A DNA stretch of 64,000 nt. Source: Achromobacter sp. MYb9 (GTDB lineage: Bacteria; Pseudomonadota; Gammaproteobacteria; Burkholderiales; Burkholderiaceae_B). The position numbers and the translations under genes were made by a program. This document shows positions 9,014 to 18,115 of the stretch, piece by piece (position 1 is the stretch's first letter; each line of letters opens with the position of its first letter). Under the pieces are notes generated by a model. It saw only the letters and a program-made list of their open reading frames with translations. It searched no databases and was not told the origin of the DNA. The stretch covers positions 61,126 to 125,125 of the forward strand of contig NZ_PCOQ01000019.1 in NCBI RefSeq assembly GCF_002975275.1. Direction: 5' to 3'.

Positions 9014-10078
9014 TTACTGCACCACTTGCGAGAGCTTGCCCGACGCGTATTGCGCGGCGATGTCGCTCAAGGGCAGCGCGCGGATCTTGCTGGCGTTGCC
9101 GGCCGTGCCGAATTCCGTGTAGCGGGCCACACAGATTGCCTTGGCGGCGGCGCGGGCGGGCTTCAGGTATTCGCGCGGGTCGAACTTTTCCGGATTCTCG
9201 GCAAAGAAGCGGCGGATCGCGCCGGTCATGGCCAGACGGATATCGGTGTCGATATTGATCTTGCGCACGCCGTACTTGATGGCTTCCTGGATTTCCTCGA
9301 CCGGCACGCCGTAGGTTTCCTTCATGTTGCCGCCGAATTCACGGATCTCGGCCAGCAGTTCCTGCGGCACGCTGGAGCTGCCGTGCATCACCAGGTGGGT
9401 GTTCGGCAGGCGGGCGTGGATTTCCTTGATGCGGGCAATCGACAGGATGTCGCCGGTGGGCTTGCGCGTGAACTTGTAGGCGCCGTGGCTGGTGCCGATG
9501 GCGATGGCCAGCGCGTCCAGTTGCGTGCGGCGCACGAAGTCGGCGGCTTGTTCCGGGTCGGTCAGCAACTGATCCATGGTCAGCTTGCCGTCGGCGCCGT
9601 GGCCGTCTTCCTTGTCGCCTTCCATGGTTTCCAGCGAACCCAGGCAGCCGAGCTCGCCTTCAACCGTCACGCCCAGCTTGTGGGCGATGTCCACGACCTT
9701 CTTGGTGACGTCGACGTTGTAGTCGTAGTCAGCGATGGTCTTGCCGTCTTCTTTCAGCGAGCCGTCCATCATCACGCTGGAGAAGCCCAGGTCGATGGCG
9801 CCTTGGCAGACCTTCGGCGACTGGCCGTGGTCCTGGTGCATCACGACGGGGATGTGCGGATAGGATTCCACCGCGGCCTGGATCAGATGCTTCAGGAAAC
9901 CTTCGCCCGCATATTTGCGCGCGCCGGCCGAGGCTTGCATGATCACCGGGCTGTCGGTCTCCGCAGCGGCTTCCATGATGGCCTGGACCTGTTCCAGGTT
10001 ATTGACGTTGAACGCCGGAATGCCGTAGCCGTGCTCGGCGGCATGGTCGAGCAACTGGCGCATGGAGACTAGGGCCAT
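9014..10078 (-). CDS. fba: Fructose-bisphosphate aldolase, class II
   Basis: Zinc-dependent aldolase cleaving fructose 1,6-bisphosphate in glycolysis and gluconeogenesis, of the CbbA/Calvin type. The 354-residue protein has the class II motifs [10 protein letters not shown] (metal-binding and catalytic His/Asp), [16 protein letters not shown] and [21 protein letters not shown]-like bases (GGAGGACCAC) lie just upstream of the ATG at 10078. Full length with all key residues. It is transcribed away from the decayed amidase/ABC locus at its 5' side. Confidence 0.96.
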   Translation of the reverse strand: MALVSMRQLLDHAAEHGYGIPAFNVNNLEQVQAIMEAAAETDSPVIMQASAGARKYAGEGFLKHLIQAAVESYPHIPVVMHQDHGQSPKVCQGAIDLGFSSVMMDGSLKEDGKTIADYDYNVDVTKKVVDIAHKLGVTVEGELGCLGSLETMEGDKEDGHGADGKLTMDQLLTDPEQAADFVRRTQLDALAIAIGTSHGAYKFTRKPTGDILSIARIKEIHARLPNTHLVMHGSSSVPQELLAEIREFGGNMKETYGVPVEEIQEAIKYGVRKINIDTDIRLAMTGAIRRFFAENPEKFDPREYLKPARAAAKAICVARYTEFGTAGNASKIRALPLSDIAAQYASGKLSQVVQ

Positions 10079-10139
10079 GAGTGGTCCTCCTAAGACTGTC
10101 TATTGAAAGATGGTTGAAGTCCTGCTGAATGGAGTGATT

Positions 10140-10874
10140 TTACGGGGGAATCGCGGAAAGGTCTTGCAACCGGCCGTATCCGGTCCATTCAGGGGATGGC
10201 AGACCGGCGCGCGGCGTGGCGGGATCCCCCGGAAGAATGAGGGGCAAGCGGGGCGACCCGGCCGCCCCGCTCCGCTGCCGCGCCGGGCCGGGCGTGGCAT
10301 GGAAACGGTTCACGCTGCCGATGTACTGCGCCGCAGGCAGCGTCTTGCCATAGTCGTAGCCTTGGCGCAGCACCGGCTCCAGGTCGTCGTCGCCCAAGGC
10401 CTGGCCGGTCAGGCCCAACCGCGTGTCCACCGACAGCACGATATTGCCGGCCAGCACATTGGCGTGGGCCAGGACGAACGCGTCGTACTCGATGTCCGGC
10501 GGCGTGCCGTCCACGACCTCGTGGCCCAGTTCGCGGCACAACGCCGCGGCACGCTCGACGGCGGCGACGCACTCCGGCGCCACGGGCACGCCGTTGAACG
10601 CGCTGCGCCACACGATGATGCGCATCTTGCGCGGCGGCTTGGCCAGCAGTTCCAGATAGGCCGCGGCGGCGCCCCCGCTGGATCCGCCCGATGAACGCGT
10701 GGGATCCCAGGGGTTGCGGGTGGGACCGCCATTGCGCGCGGCCTCGGTGTTGGGCGCCATGCAGAATTCAGGCACGGTGGTGCGCGCGAACGGAACCAGG
10801 CCGGCGGCTTCGAAGCGGTCGGCCAGGGTGGCCAGCGCCAGCCCGTCCAGCGCCTGATACTCGGTGTCACGCAT
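10140..10874 (-). pseudogene. Amidase pseudogene with internal deletions
   Basis: Open frame of 244 codons holding scrambled pieces of an amidase-signature enzyme, normally about 450-500 residues. MRDTEYQALDGLALA is a normal N-terminus, but FEAAGLVPFARTTVPEF, usually near residue 100, follows directly. GGSSGGAAAA, holding part of the signature, jumps straight to YLELLAKPPRKMRI, normally some 80-100 residues later, losing the catalytic serine stretch. Homology ends near 10295 (SVNRFHA); the rest to the stop is unrelated. The first junction lies in a short direct repeat (CTGGCC-ACC-CTGGCC). The start overlaps the upstream ATPase stop (ATGCGTGA), so the start is original. Not expected to be active. 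Confidence 0.75.
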
Positions 10875-11106
10875 ACTGCTTACTCCAGGTTGAGGGGTCC
10901 GACAGCGCCTCCGGACCGGGCTTGTTCCAGGCCTTGCCCGGCACCGAATCGATCAGGCGGCGCGTGTATTCATGTTGGGGGTGATAGAAAATCGTGGCCG
11001 CGCGGTCCAGTTCCACCAATTGCCCTTGCCGCATCACGGCGATGCGGTCGCAGATCTGGGCCGCGACGCGCAGGTCATGGGTGATGAACAGCACGGACAG
11101 GTCGAC
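10867..11106 (-). pseudogene. 3' remnant of peptide ABC transporter ATP-binding protein
   Basis: About 79 codons matching only the C-terminal quarter of a Dpp/Opp-type ATPase: LSVLFITHDLRVAAQICDRIAVM (H-loop region), MRQGQLVELDRAA, and HEYTRRLIDSVPG. The Walker A, ABC signature and Walker B segments are missing. Homology stops at a GTCGAC at 11101-11106, where the sequence passes into a divergent binding-protein gene. Its stop overlaps the start of the amidase remnant. Confidence 0.8.
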
Positions 11107-11933
11107 CCTTCGACATGCCGCGCGTGGCCAAGCTGGCGCACATCAATGCCACGCAGAAGGGCTATGAGTACTGGTCCACGCTGCACTGGATAGAAATGAA
11201 CGAGGCGCGCAAGCCCATGGATGACAAGCGCTTCCGGCAAGCCGTCATGTACGCCATCGACCGCGAATTCATCGCCAAGCGCATCATGTTCGGCATGGGC
11301 ACGGTGTCCACCGGGCCCTTCCACCGCAACACGCGCTTCCATGACCCCAACATCAAGCAATATCCGTACGACCCGAAAAAGGCCATCGCCCTGCTCGACG
11401 AAATGGGCCTGAAGCCGGACGCCAAGGGCGTACGCGTGAAACTGGGGCTGATCCCCAATCCCTATGGCGAAATGCAGCGCCGCATCGCCGAATACACCAA
11501 GCAGAGCCTGGGCAAGGTCGGCATCGCGATCGATATCGAAAGCACCGACGTCGGCGGCTGGACCACGCGCATGGGCAACTGGGATTTCGACATGGCCTAC
11601 AACGGGGTATTCCAGTACGGCGACCCGGCCATCGGCGTGTCGCGCACCTACGTCAGCAGCAACATCAAGAAGGGCCTGGCGTTCACCAATACCTCGCAGT
11701 ACCGCAACCCCAAGGTAGACGAGCTGTTCGACCAGGCGGCCACCGCGGCCACGGACGAGGAACGCCAGCGTCTGTACACCGAAGTGCAGAAAATCCTGGC
11801 GGAAGACGTGCCGTTGGCCTGGATCGACGACACCAATTACTCCACCTTCCTGGACAAGCGCGTGCATGGCGCCATCACGACCGGCCTGGGCGCCGTGGAC
11901 ACCTACGCCGACGCCTGGCTGGCGGCAAAGTAG
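11104..11933 (+). pseudogene. 3' half of a family 5 (oligopeptide) ABC substrate-binding protein
   Basis: About 275 codons matching the C-terminal half of a DppA/OppA-like periplasmic binding protein, normally about 530 residues. Visible pieces are KGYEYWSTLHWIEMNEARKPMDDKRFRQA (shown here only as landmarks at 11157-11240), the RQAVMYAIDREFI segment, KVDELFDQAA, and the VPLAWIDD ending. There is no signal peptide and no N-terminal lobe; an ATG at 11115 could start translation but the product would stay cytoplasmic and incomplete. The 5' boundary abuts the ATPase remnant on the opposite strand. Confidence 0.8.
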
Positions 11934-11978
11934 CCGGGCGCGGGCGGCCGGGCGCCACGCCCGGCCGTCGCGTTCCGG

Positions 11979-12878
11979 TCAGGGCCGGCCGGCGTGCGGC
12001 ACGTCTACCCGCGTCGTCAGGATCCGGGCTTCGGGCTTGGCGCGGCGGTTGGCCTCGATGAAGTCGGGCGCCGCCGCCATGAATAGCGTGCGGCCGTCCG
12101 GCCCGCCCAACGCCGCGGCGAAAATACCGAATTCACCGGTATCGATCTGCTCCAGGATCTTGCCGCCGCGTTCGACCCGCACGATCCGCTTGCCGATGGC
12201 GTCCGCCACCCAGAGCGCCCCGTCCGCATCCAGCGCGCCGCCGTCCGGGCCGATGGCCGAGGCGGCGATCAGCACCGACAGGTCGTCGCTATCGGGCAGC
12301 GCGCCGAAGTCCGCCCAGTCACGCCGCGCGCCCAGCGCGCCGTTGGGTTGAATGTCGAATTCCGAGATCCGGTTGCCGAAGGTTTCGTTGACGATCAATG
12401 TCTTGCCGTCCGGCGTGATGAAGGAGCCATTGGGAAAACACAGCCCGTCGGCCACCACCTGGGCCACGCCGTCCGTGTCCACGCGCACCAGGGTGGTCGT
12501 GGCCACCGGAGCCCCAGCCATCAGGTCGAAGCCGAAATTGCCCACGTAGGCCCGGCCCTGCGCGTCCACCACCATGTCGTTGATCGGGCCGCCCGTCAGC
12601 GCGGACAGGTCGGCATGCACCGCCAGCGTGCCGTCCGGCTCGCGGCGCAGCACCTTGCGGTCTTTCATGGACGAGATCAGCAAGCGGCCATCGGGCAGCC
12701 ACCCCAACCCCGACGGCTGCTGCGGCACGCGACATATCTGCTCCACCTTGCCCTGGAGGTCCACCGCGATCACCTGCTCGGTGTAGAAGTCCGACGCCCA
12801 CAGGCGGTCCTCGTGCCACCGCAACCCTTCCAGGTAGGTGTATCCGGAAGCCAGCACGGACAATTCGCGTTTCGGCAT
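11979..12878 (-). CDS. SMP-30/gluconolactonase/LRE-family protein
   Basis: A 299-residue six-bladed beta-propeller protein of the SMP-30 family, which contains calcium- or zinc-dependent lactonases. The family segments YLEGLRWHEDRLWASD (metal-binding Glu17), QPSGLGWLPDGRLLISS, GGPINDMVVDAQGRAYVGN (metal-binding Asn) and GPDGGALDADGALWVAD are present. No signal peptide, so probably cytoplasmic. It stands alone, convergent with the binding-protein remnant and divergent from the symporter gene at 13166. Substrate lactone unknown. Confidence 0.8.
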   Translation of the reverse strand: MPKRELSVLASGYTYLEGLRWHEDRLWASDFYTEQVIAVDLQGKVEQICRVPQQPSGLGWLPDGRLLISSMKDRKVLRREPDGTLAVHADLSALTGGPINDMVVDAQGRAYVGNFGFDLMAGAPVATTTLVRVDTDGVAQVVADGLCFPNGSFITPDGKTLIVNETFGNRISEFDIQPNGALGARRDWADFGALPDSDDLSVLIAASAIGPDGGALDADGALWVADAIGKRIVRVERGGKILEQIDTGEFGIFAAALGGPDGRTLFMAAAPDFIEANRRAKPEARILTTRVDVPHAGRP

Positions 12879-12993
12879 TGCCTTGTCTCCTGTCTATCGC
12901 CCCGCTATTGGGGCCGGTTCTTTTTGACGCCCGGCACGCGCTTCCTGAGGCGGCCGGGCCGGCCCATTCTGGCATGGTTGATCCGTCCCCGAC

Positions 12994-13011
12994 CTGACAA
13001 CTAACTGTCAG
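12994..13011. promoter_or_regulatory. Inverted repeat upstream of symporter gene
   Basis: CTGACA-ACTAAC-TGTCAG, a perfect 6-bp inverted repeat 155 bases upstream of the symporter start and 116 bases upstream of the SMP-30-like gene. It sits in the 287-base divergent intergenic region and is a candidate operator. No bound protein can be named. Confidence 0.35.
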
Positions 13012-13165
13012 CTTCGCGGCGTTAACATCGCGCCCCAAGGGAAAACCCGAATTCTTCGGCCCACCCTGGCATATCCGTCATCGGACCGCCGTGCCCGCCC
13101 TATGCCGGCGGGCCCAGCCCTTTTTTTCGGGGCTGCGCGGCAGTTCCCTCGTTTCCGTTTTGATC

Positions 13166-14461
13166 ATGAATACAAAGAAGCTGACGCGTTACATCGGCAT
13201 TGCGATGGTATTGGGCGTCGCGGTAGGTTACCTCTGCAATAAGACGGCGCAGGACGCGAAAGAAGCGGCGCAGATTGCGTCGTACTTCAGCCTGATCACG
13301 GACATCTTCCTGCGCATGATCAAGATGATCATCGCCCCCCTTGTGTTCGCCACGCTGGTGTCGGGGCTGGCCAGCATGAGCGACGCCAACGCGGTGGGCC
13401 GCATCGGCTTGCGCGCCATGATCTGGTTCATCGCCGCATCCGCGATTTCGCTGCTGCTGGGCCTGATGCTGGTCAATATCTTCCAGCCGGGCGCGCACAT
13501 GAATCTGGCGATCCCGGACGCCGGCATCAGCTCGGGCCTGAAGACCGGCGATTTCACGCTCAAGACCTTCATCGCCCACGTGTTTCCCAAGAGCATCGCG
13601 GAAGCCATGGCGAACAACGAGATCCTGCAGATCCTGGTGTTCTCGCTGTTCTTCGGCGCCGCGCTGTCCTTTATCCGCGGCAAGGGCTACAACACGATCT
13701 ACAACATGATCGACGAGCTGGCCAAGATCATGTTCCGCGTGACCGACTACGTGATGCGCTTCGCGCCGCTGGGTGTGTTCGCCGCGATGGCCGCCGCCAT
13801 CACCACCGAAGGCCTGGGCGTGCTGGTCAGCTACGGCAAGCTGATCGGCGAGTTCTACCTGGGCCTGGCGCTGTTGTGGGCCATCCTGTTCGGCGTCGGC
13901 TATCTGTTCCTGGGCAAGTCCACGCGCCGCCTGGGCGGCCTGATCAAAGAGCCCACGCTGCTGGCCTTCTCCACCGCCAGCAGTGAATCCGCCTATCCCA
14001 AGACCATCGAGGCGCTGGAGCGTTTCGGCGTGTCCAAGCGCATTTCGGGTTTTGTGCTGCCGCTGGGTTATTCGTTCAACCTGGACGGTTCGATGATGTA
14101 CCAGTCCTTCGCCGTGCTGTTCATCGCTCAGGCCTACAACATCGAAATGAGCTTCGCCCAGCAACTGACGCTGCTCTTGGTGCTGATGGTGACCAGCAAG
14201 GGCATGGCGGGCGTGGCCCGCGCATCGCTCGTCGTCGTGGCCGCCACGCTGCCGATGTTCCACCTGCCCGAGGCCGGCCTGCTGCTGATCATGGGCATCG
14301 ACCAGTTCTTCGACATGGGCCGCACCGCGACCAACGTGGTGGGCAACAGCCTGGCCACCGCAGTGATCGCCAAGCTGGAAGACGACCGGGGCGAAGCCCC
14401 CGAGGCCGCGGCCGCTTCGGAAGGCGAAGGCGAGGCCCGCCCCGCCAACCAAGAAGCCTAA
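13166..14461 (+). CDS. Dicarboxylate/amino acid:cation symporter (DAACS family)
   Basis: A 431-residue inner-membrane sodium- or proton-coupled symporter of the DctA/GltP fold. The N-terminal helices are followed by FLRMIKMIIAPLVFATLVSG, a hallmark of the family. The two re-entrant elements appear as FSTASSESAYPKTIEALERFG (serine-rich HP1) and GYSFNLDGSMMYQS (TM7 motif), with GMAGVARAS and FDMGRTATNVVGNS later (HP2 and the binding Asp/Arg/Asn of TM8). I chose the ATG at 13166 (MNTKKLTRYIG); an upstream ATG adds a non-hydrophobic leader. The C-terminal tail is Ala/Glu-rich. Substrate may be glutamate, aspartate or C4-dicarboxylate. Confidence 0.9.
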   Translation: MNTKKLTRYIGIAMVLGVAVGYLCNKTAQDAKEAAQIASYFSLITDIFLRMIKMIIAPLVFATLVSGLASMSDANAVGRIGLRAMIWFIAASAISLLLGLMLVNIFQPGAHMNLAIPDAGISSGLKTGDFTLKTFIAHVFPKSIAEAMANNEILQILVFSLFFGAALSFIRGKGYNTIYNMIDELAKIMFRVTDYVMRFAPLGVFAAMAAAITTEGLGVLVSYGKLIGEFYLGLALLWAILFGVGYLFLGKSTRRLGGLIKEPTLLAFSTASSESAYPKTIEALERFGVSKRISGFVLPLGYSFNLDGSMMYQSFAVLFIAQAYNIEMSFAQQLTLLLVLMVTSKGMAGVARASLVVVAATLPMFHLPEAGLLLIMGIDQFFDMGRTATNVVGNSLATAVIAKLEDDRGEAPEAAAASEGEGEARPANQEA

Positions 14462-14504
14462 AAAGGTAGGCCCCCACGCCGCGCACACTAACGTGTGCGT
14501 GCTG

Positions 14505-14526
14505 CCCCCCAAGGGGGCTTTTTTCT
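14505..14526 (+). terminator. Rho-independent terminator of the symporter gene
   Basis: GCCCCC-CAA-GGGGGC followed by six T residues, 43 bases after the symporter stop. A second small stem (CGCACAC/GTGTGCG) lies just before it. Confidence 0.9.
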
Positions 14527-14628
14527 TAACACCTGTCAGCTTGACCTGCCGGCGCGGGCGGGAGCAACATAGGGCTCCCTGCCTGACTTCCGGCGCGGCG
14601 CCTTGGCGCCACGCGCACCCTGCATGCC

Positions 14629-15006
14629 ATGACACCCCTACCCCTGCGCGGCGTCCTGGCGGCCATCGTCTTGACGGCCGTCGTGCCTGCCGCACACGCC
14701 TGGACCCGCATTTCGTGCGACTTGTCCGGCATCGCGTCCACGCCTGCCGTGCAAATCCGCCAGTACCGTACCGATGGCACGGAGTTGGCGCAGACGACAT
14801 TCCGGCTGAAGGTCAAATCGGCCGACATCCCCGACGGGGCGCGCGCCGATACGGATTGCACGGAATTCGTGGACCGCGACATCGACGTCACGCTTGCAAA
14901 CACGCCCCCGGGTCAGATCCGCAAGGGCCAGCCGATCACATTGCGCTACCGTTACGACGAATCGCTGGGCCAGAGCCTGGCGACGAAATTCGAACGGGTC
15001 CGCTAG
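14629..15006 (+). CDS. Hypothetical secreted protein
   Basis: A 125-residue protein with a clear signal peptide (cleavage predicted after AHA at residue 24) and a small hydrophilic mature domain. Two cysteines remain after cleavage, Cys30 and Cys77, which could form one disulfide. The mature part alternates polar and hydrophobic residues and looks beta-rich, but I recognise no family. It is monocistronic, after the symporter terminator and convergent with the next gene. Confidence 0.65.
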   Translation: MTPLPLRGVLAAIVLTAVVPAAHAWTRISCDLSGIASTPAVQIRQYRTDGTELAQTTFRLKVKSADIPDGARADTDCTEFVDRDIDVTLANTPPGQIRKGQPITLRYRYDESLGQSLATKFERVR

Positions 15007-15039
15007 CCCCTCGCGCAGCGGGCAGAGGGGCGTTCAGGC

Positions 15040-15474
15040 TTAGTCGTTGACCGAGCAGGACACCGGCGTCCCGTCTTCGAATTCAACGTCGTAGGTGTGG
15101 ACGGGATCCCAGGGCAGCGTGAACCACAGTTCGTAGCCGTCACCGTCTTCGTCGAACAGCCACAGCGCGCGCAGCACGGCCTTTTCGGCCATGGCTTCCG
15201 GCGTTTCTTCCTTCAGCAGCTGGTCGTCTTCGATGCCCAGTTTCTTGCAGTGTTCGTACGAATAGTTGTCCAGCAGGAACTCGGACGCTGCCAGGATGTG
15301 ATCATCCAGATTGTCGATGATGGCCTTGACCACCTTGGACGCGCCACCGTCGGGTTCTTCGCCGTCCGTCTGGATCATGACGTGGATAGGCGGACGGCCG
15401 TTGCCGGCGGGCACGTTCTCGGCCGCCCACAGATCGGGTTCTTCGGGGTCTTGGGTGAAATTGAATCGTGCCAT
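15040..15474 (-). CDS. Hypothetical acidic cytoplasmic protein
   Basis: A 144-residue, strongly acidic protein without signal peptide or membrane segment. The N-terminus (MARFNFTQDPEEPDLW) and the C-terminus (FEDGTPVSCSVND) frame a helical middle. I chose the ATG at 15474 because the extra 34 codons of the open frame upstream are low-complexity Arg/Ser-rich sequence. I do not recognise the family. It is convergent with the secreted protein gene and not obviously in an operon. Confidence 0.6.
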   Translation of the reverse strand: MARFNFTQDPEEPDLWAAENVPAGNGRPPIHVMIQTDGEEPDGGASKVVKAIIDNLDDHILAASEFLLDNYSYEHCKKLGIEDDQLLKEETPEAMAEKAVLRALWLFDEDGDGYELWFTLPWDPVHTYDVEFEDGTPVSCSVND

Positions 15475-15627
15475 CGCGCGCTCCGGAAAATTGGATGACG
15501 AACCGTAAAAAACGGCTTCGCCTTGGCCAGCCGCAAGAACGCGGCTCCGCCTTAGGCCGTTACGCCCTTTCGCCATTTAACCAGATGCGGGGCCACCCGT
15601 CTGTGGCCGGATGCGATGTTTTTGCGC

Positions 15628-16170
15628 CTATACGCGTTCCAGCGGCGAATGCGGCAACGGCGGCAATTCCGTCCGGATGAGGTCGCCCGCGCCGACCGCC
15701 CCGCCCTCCAGCACAATCCCCATCACGCCGGCCCGGCGCAGCAGGCTGCCGTCCGGGTTGCGCCCCAGCACGGCGGCGGTCAGCCCTTTCTGGTAATTAT
15801 CCAGTTGCAAGCACGGGTTGCGCAGACCGGTAACCTCGATGACCGCGTCGGCGCCGATGCGCAGGCGGGTCCCGCGCGGCAGGGCCAGCAAGTCGATGCC
15901 ACGGGTGGTGATGTTCTCGCCCATCGTCCCTTCGGCCACGTTGAAACCTGCCAGTTGCAGCTCGTCGTGCAGTTCGGCCTGGATCAGGTGGACCTGCCGC
16001 AGGTTGGGCTGCGTCGGGTCGGCCTTGACCCGCGACCGGTGTTTGACGGTAACCCCAAGATGGGCGTCGCCCTCGACGCCCAGCCCCTTCAACAGCACGA
16101 TCCGGGGCACGACAGGTTTGCTGAACGCGTGCACGGCGCTTAGCGCCACCGCAGTCACCATCGGGTTCAT
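15628..16170 (-). CDS. MOSC-domain protein
   Basis: A 180-residue stand-alone MOSC domain, the C-terminal fold of molybdenum cofactor sulfurases. The motif VTGLRNPCLQLDNYQKGL contains the conserved cysteine expected to bind sulfur or cofactor, and GENITTRGIDLLALP is a second family landmark. A TTG at 16185 is possible, but the ATG at 16170 has GGAG nine bases upstream. It starts 21 bases after phnM and may be co-transcribed as the last gene of the phn operon, although MOSC proteins are not known parts of the C-P lyase pathway. Confidence 0.8.
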   Translation of the reverse strand: MNPMVTAVALSAVHAFSKPVVPRIVLLKGLGVEGDAHLGVTVKHRSRVKADPTQPNLRQVHLIQAELHDELQLAGFNVAEGTMGENITTRGIDLLALPRGTRLRIGADAVIEVTGLRNPCLQLDNYQKGLTAAVLGRNPDGSLLRRAGVMGIVLEGGAVGAGDLIRTELPPLPHSPLERV

Positions 16171-16191
16171 CGGGAATCTCCGCAATGGCCG

Positions 16192-17391
16192 TCAGGCCGC
16201 CACGCGTTGCGCGTCGCGCATCGCTGCCGCCGGCGCGCGCGCTGGCAAATAATGGGTCGAGAATACCAGCCGGCCGGCCGACCAGGTATGACTGATCAAG
16301 GGCATGCCCCCTACCTGCGCCACCGCCACCAGATCGGCGCGCTGGCCCACCGCGATGCGGCCGCGATCCGACAGCCCGCAGGCATCCGCGGGGTTGGCGG
16401 TGACCAGCGCGATGGCCTGCGGCCATGTCAGGTCGGTCTGCGCCGCCACCGCGAACGCCGCGGCGATCAGCGTGGACGGCTGGTAGTCGGAACACAGGCA
16501 ACTGGCCACGCCCGCCCGGATGGCGTCGATGGCGCGCATCGATCCGCTCTGGCTCTGGCCGCGCAGCACGTTGGGCGCGCCCAGAATCGTCGGCAGCCCG
16601 CAAGACACCGCCGCGCGCGCCGTGTCCAGCGTGATCGGGAATTCGCTCATCGCCACGCCCAGGTTGCGCATGGTGGCGATGCGCTGGATGGAATCGTCAT
16701 CGTGGCTGGCCGTGGGGATGCCCAGCGAGTGCGCGTGCGACAACAGCGTCTCGACCCGGGTCACCGCACCGTCCTTGGCCCGCGTCTTGGCGTGGGCGGC
16801 CGCTTCCGCCTGCTCGCGGCTCATCGCGTGGTTGCCCATCATGTATTGCAGATAGGATTCCAGCGTCTTGAACTGCCCTTGGCCGGGCGAATGGTCCATC
16901 ACTGAAAGCAGGTCCACGGCGCCCTCGTCCATCAACCCGCGCAGCACGTCCACCGAGGTTTCGTCGGTCACTTCGTAGCGGCAGTGCACGCGGTTGTCCA
17001 CCAGGCTGTGCTGGCGAAAGGCACGCACGGTGCGCACCACTTCCGCCGCCGTCTTATTGTTGCGCACGCCCCATTCATTGTTCGCGAACGACAGCGCGTG
17101 ATAGGGCGTGGTGATGCCCGCCGCGGCGTTGCGGCGGTCGACCTGCGCCACCGCGAAATCCAGCGGGAACAGCACCCGCGAGCGCGGCTCGGCTTCCTTT
17201 TCGATGGCGTCGCAATGCAGGTCGATCAAGCCAGGCATCAGGGTCTGGCCTTGCAGGTCGATCTGGCGGTCGGCTCGCGCGCCATCGGGTTCGATGGCCA
17301 CGATGCGGCCATCGTCGATCAGCACGGCGCTGTTTTCCAGGACGCGATCGGGCATCACGACGCGGGCATGGGTCAGATAAACGCTCTGCAT
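16192..17391 (-). CDS. phnM: Alpha-D-ribose 1-methylphosphonate 5-triphosphate diphosphatase
   Basis: Amidohydrolase-superfamily enzyme that removes pyrophosphate from ribose methylphosphonate 5-triphosphate before C-P bond cleavage. The 399-residue protein keeps the metal-site motifs GLIDLHCDAIEKE, SVMDHSPGQGQF, ASHDDD, MSEFPI and CSDY. It follows phnL by two bases and closes the phnGHIJKLM run. A second intact paralogue (22993-24186) lies across the phnF gene, so this organism has two PhnM enzymes under what looks like one regulator. Confidence 0.95.
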   Translation of the reverse strand: MQSVYLTHARVVMPDRVLENSAVLIDDGRIVAIEPDGARADRQIDLQGQTLMPGLIDLHCDAIEKEAEPRSRVLFPLDFAVAQVDRRNAAAGITTPYHALSFANNEWGVRNNKTAAEVVRTVRAFRQHSLVDNRVHCRYEVTDETSVDVLRGLMDEGAVDLLSVMDHSPGQGQFKTLESYLQYMMGNHAMSREQAEAAAHAKTRAKDGAVTRVETLLSHAHSLGIPTASHDDDSIQRIATMRNLGVAMSEFPITLDTARAAVSCGLPTILGAPNVLRGQSQSGSMRAIDAIRAGVASCLCSDYQPSTLIAAAFAVAAQTDLTWPQAIALVTANPADACGLSDRGRIAVGQRADLVAVAQVGGMPLISHTWSAGRLVFSTHYLPARAPAAAMRDAQRVAA

Positions 17392-17393
17392 GA

Positions 17394-18113
17394 TTACTCC
17401 AGGTCCGCGGTGACGGGCTGAGCGGGACGCAAGGCCAGGGTTTTCGTGGCGACGGCGTCGCGCACTTCCTCGTCATGGAAGATGCCCAACAGGCAACGGC
17501 CGGCGGCCAGGGCTTCGTGGATCAGTTCGATGACCACGCGACGGTTGTCGGCGTCCAGCGACGCGGTGGGCTCATCCAGCAGCAGAATGGGGTGGCGCGC
17601 GATGAAACCGCGCGCGATGTTCACCCGCTGCTGTTCACCGCCCGAAAACGTGGCCGGCGCCAGACCCCACAGCCGCGGCGGCACGTTCAGGCGCTGCAGC
17701 AAGGCGCCCGCCTGGCTGCGGGCGTCTTCCGTCTCTACGCCGGCCACGCGTAGCGGCTCGGCCACGACATCCAGCGCCGAGACACGCGGGATCACCCGCA
17801 GGAATTGGCTGACGTAACCGATCACGTCACGGCGCAGCGCCAGGATGCGCTGCTCGGGCGCCCCCGCCAGTTCCACCCATACGCCATGGGCCCGCACGCG
17901 AATGCTGCCCTCGGTCGCCAGGTAGTTGCCGTACAGGCAGCGCAGCAACGTGCTTTTTCCGGTGCCCGAGGGGCCAGCCAACACCAGGCAATCGCCGGCG
18001 TCAGCGTCGAAATCCACGGCATCCAGCACCGGTAGCCGGATGCCGCCCTGGTTGTGCAGGGTGAAGTTTTTTCCGAGGCCCCGCACCTCGATCATGGAAG
18101 TGGTTTGGCGCAT
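17394..18113 (-). CDS. phnL: C-P lyase system ATPase subunit PhnL
   Basis: ABC-type ATPase without membrane partner, required with PhnGHIJ for phosphonate ribosylation and core-complex function. The 239-residue protein has a Walker A (AGPSGTGKST), the signature FSGGEQQRVNIARGF, and Walker B (ILLLDEPTASLD). The LVLAGPSGTGKSTLLRCLYGNY stretch (17925-17995 region) is specific for PhnL. It is spaced by two bases on each side from phnK and phnM. Confidence 0.95.
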   Translation of the reverse strand: MRQTTSMIEVRGLGKNFTLHNQGGIRLPVLDAVDFDADAGDCLVLAGPSGTGKSTLLRCLYGNYLATEGSIRVRAHGVWVELAGAPEQRILALRRDVIGYVSQFLRVIPRVSALDVVAEPLRVAGVETEDARSQAGALLQRLNVPPRLWGLAPATFSGGEQQRVNIARGFIARHPILLLDEPTASLDADNRRVVIELIHEALAAGRCLLGIFHDEEVRDAVATKTLALRPAQPVTADLE

Positions 18114-18115
18114 GT

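Noticed and set aside
10867..11933. Considered as functional short ATPase and short binding protein
   Set aside because: Walker A, signature and Walker B are missing from the first, and signal peptide plus N-terminal lobe from the second.
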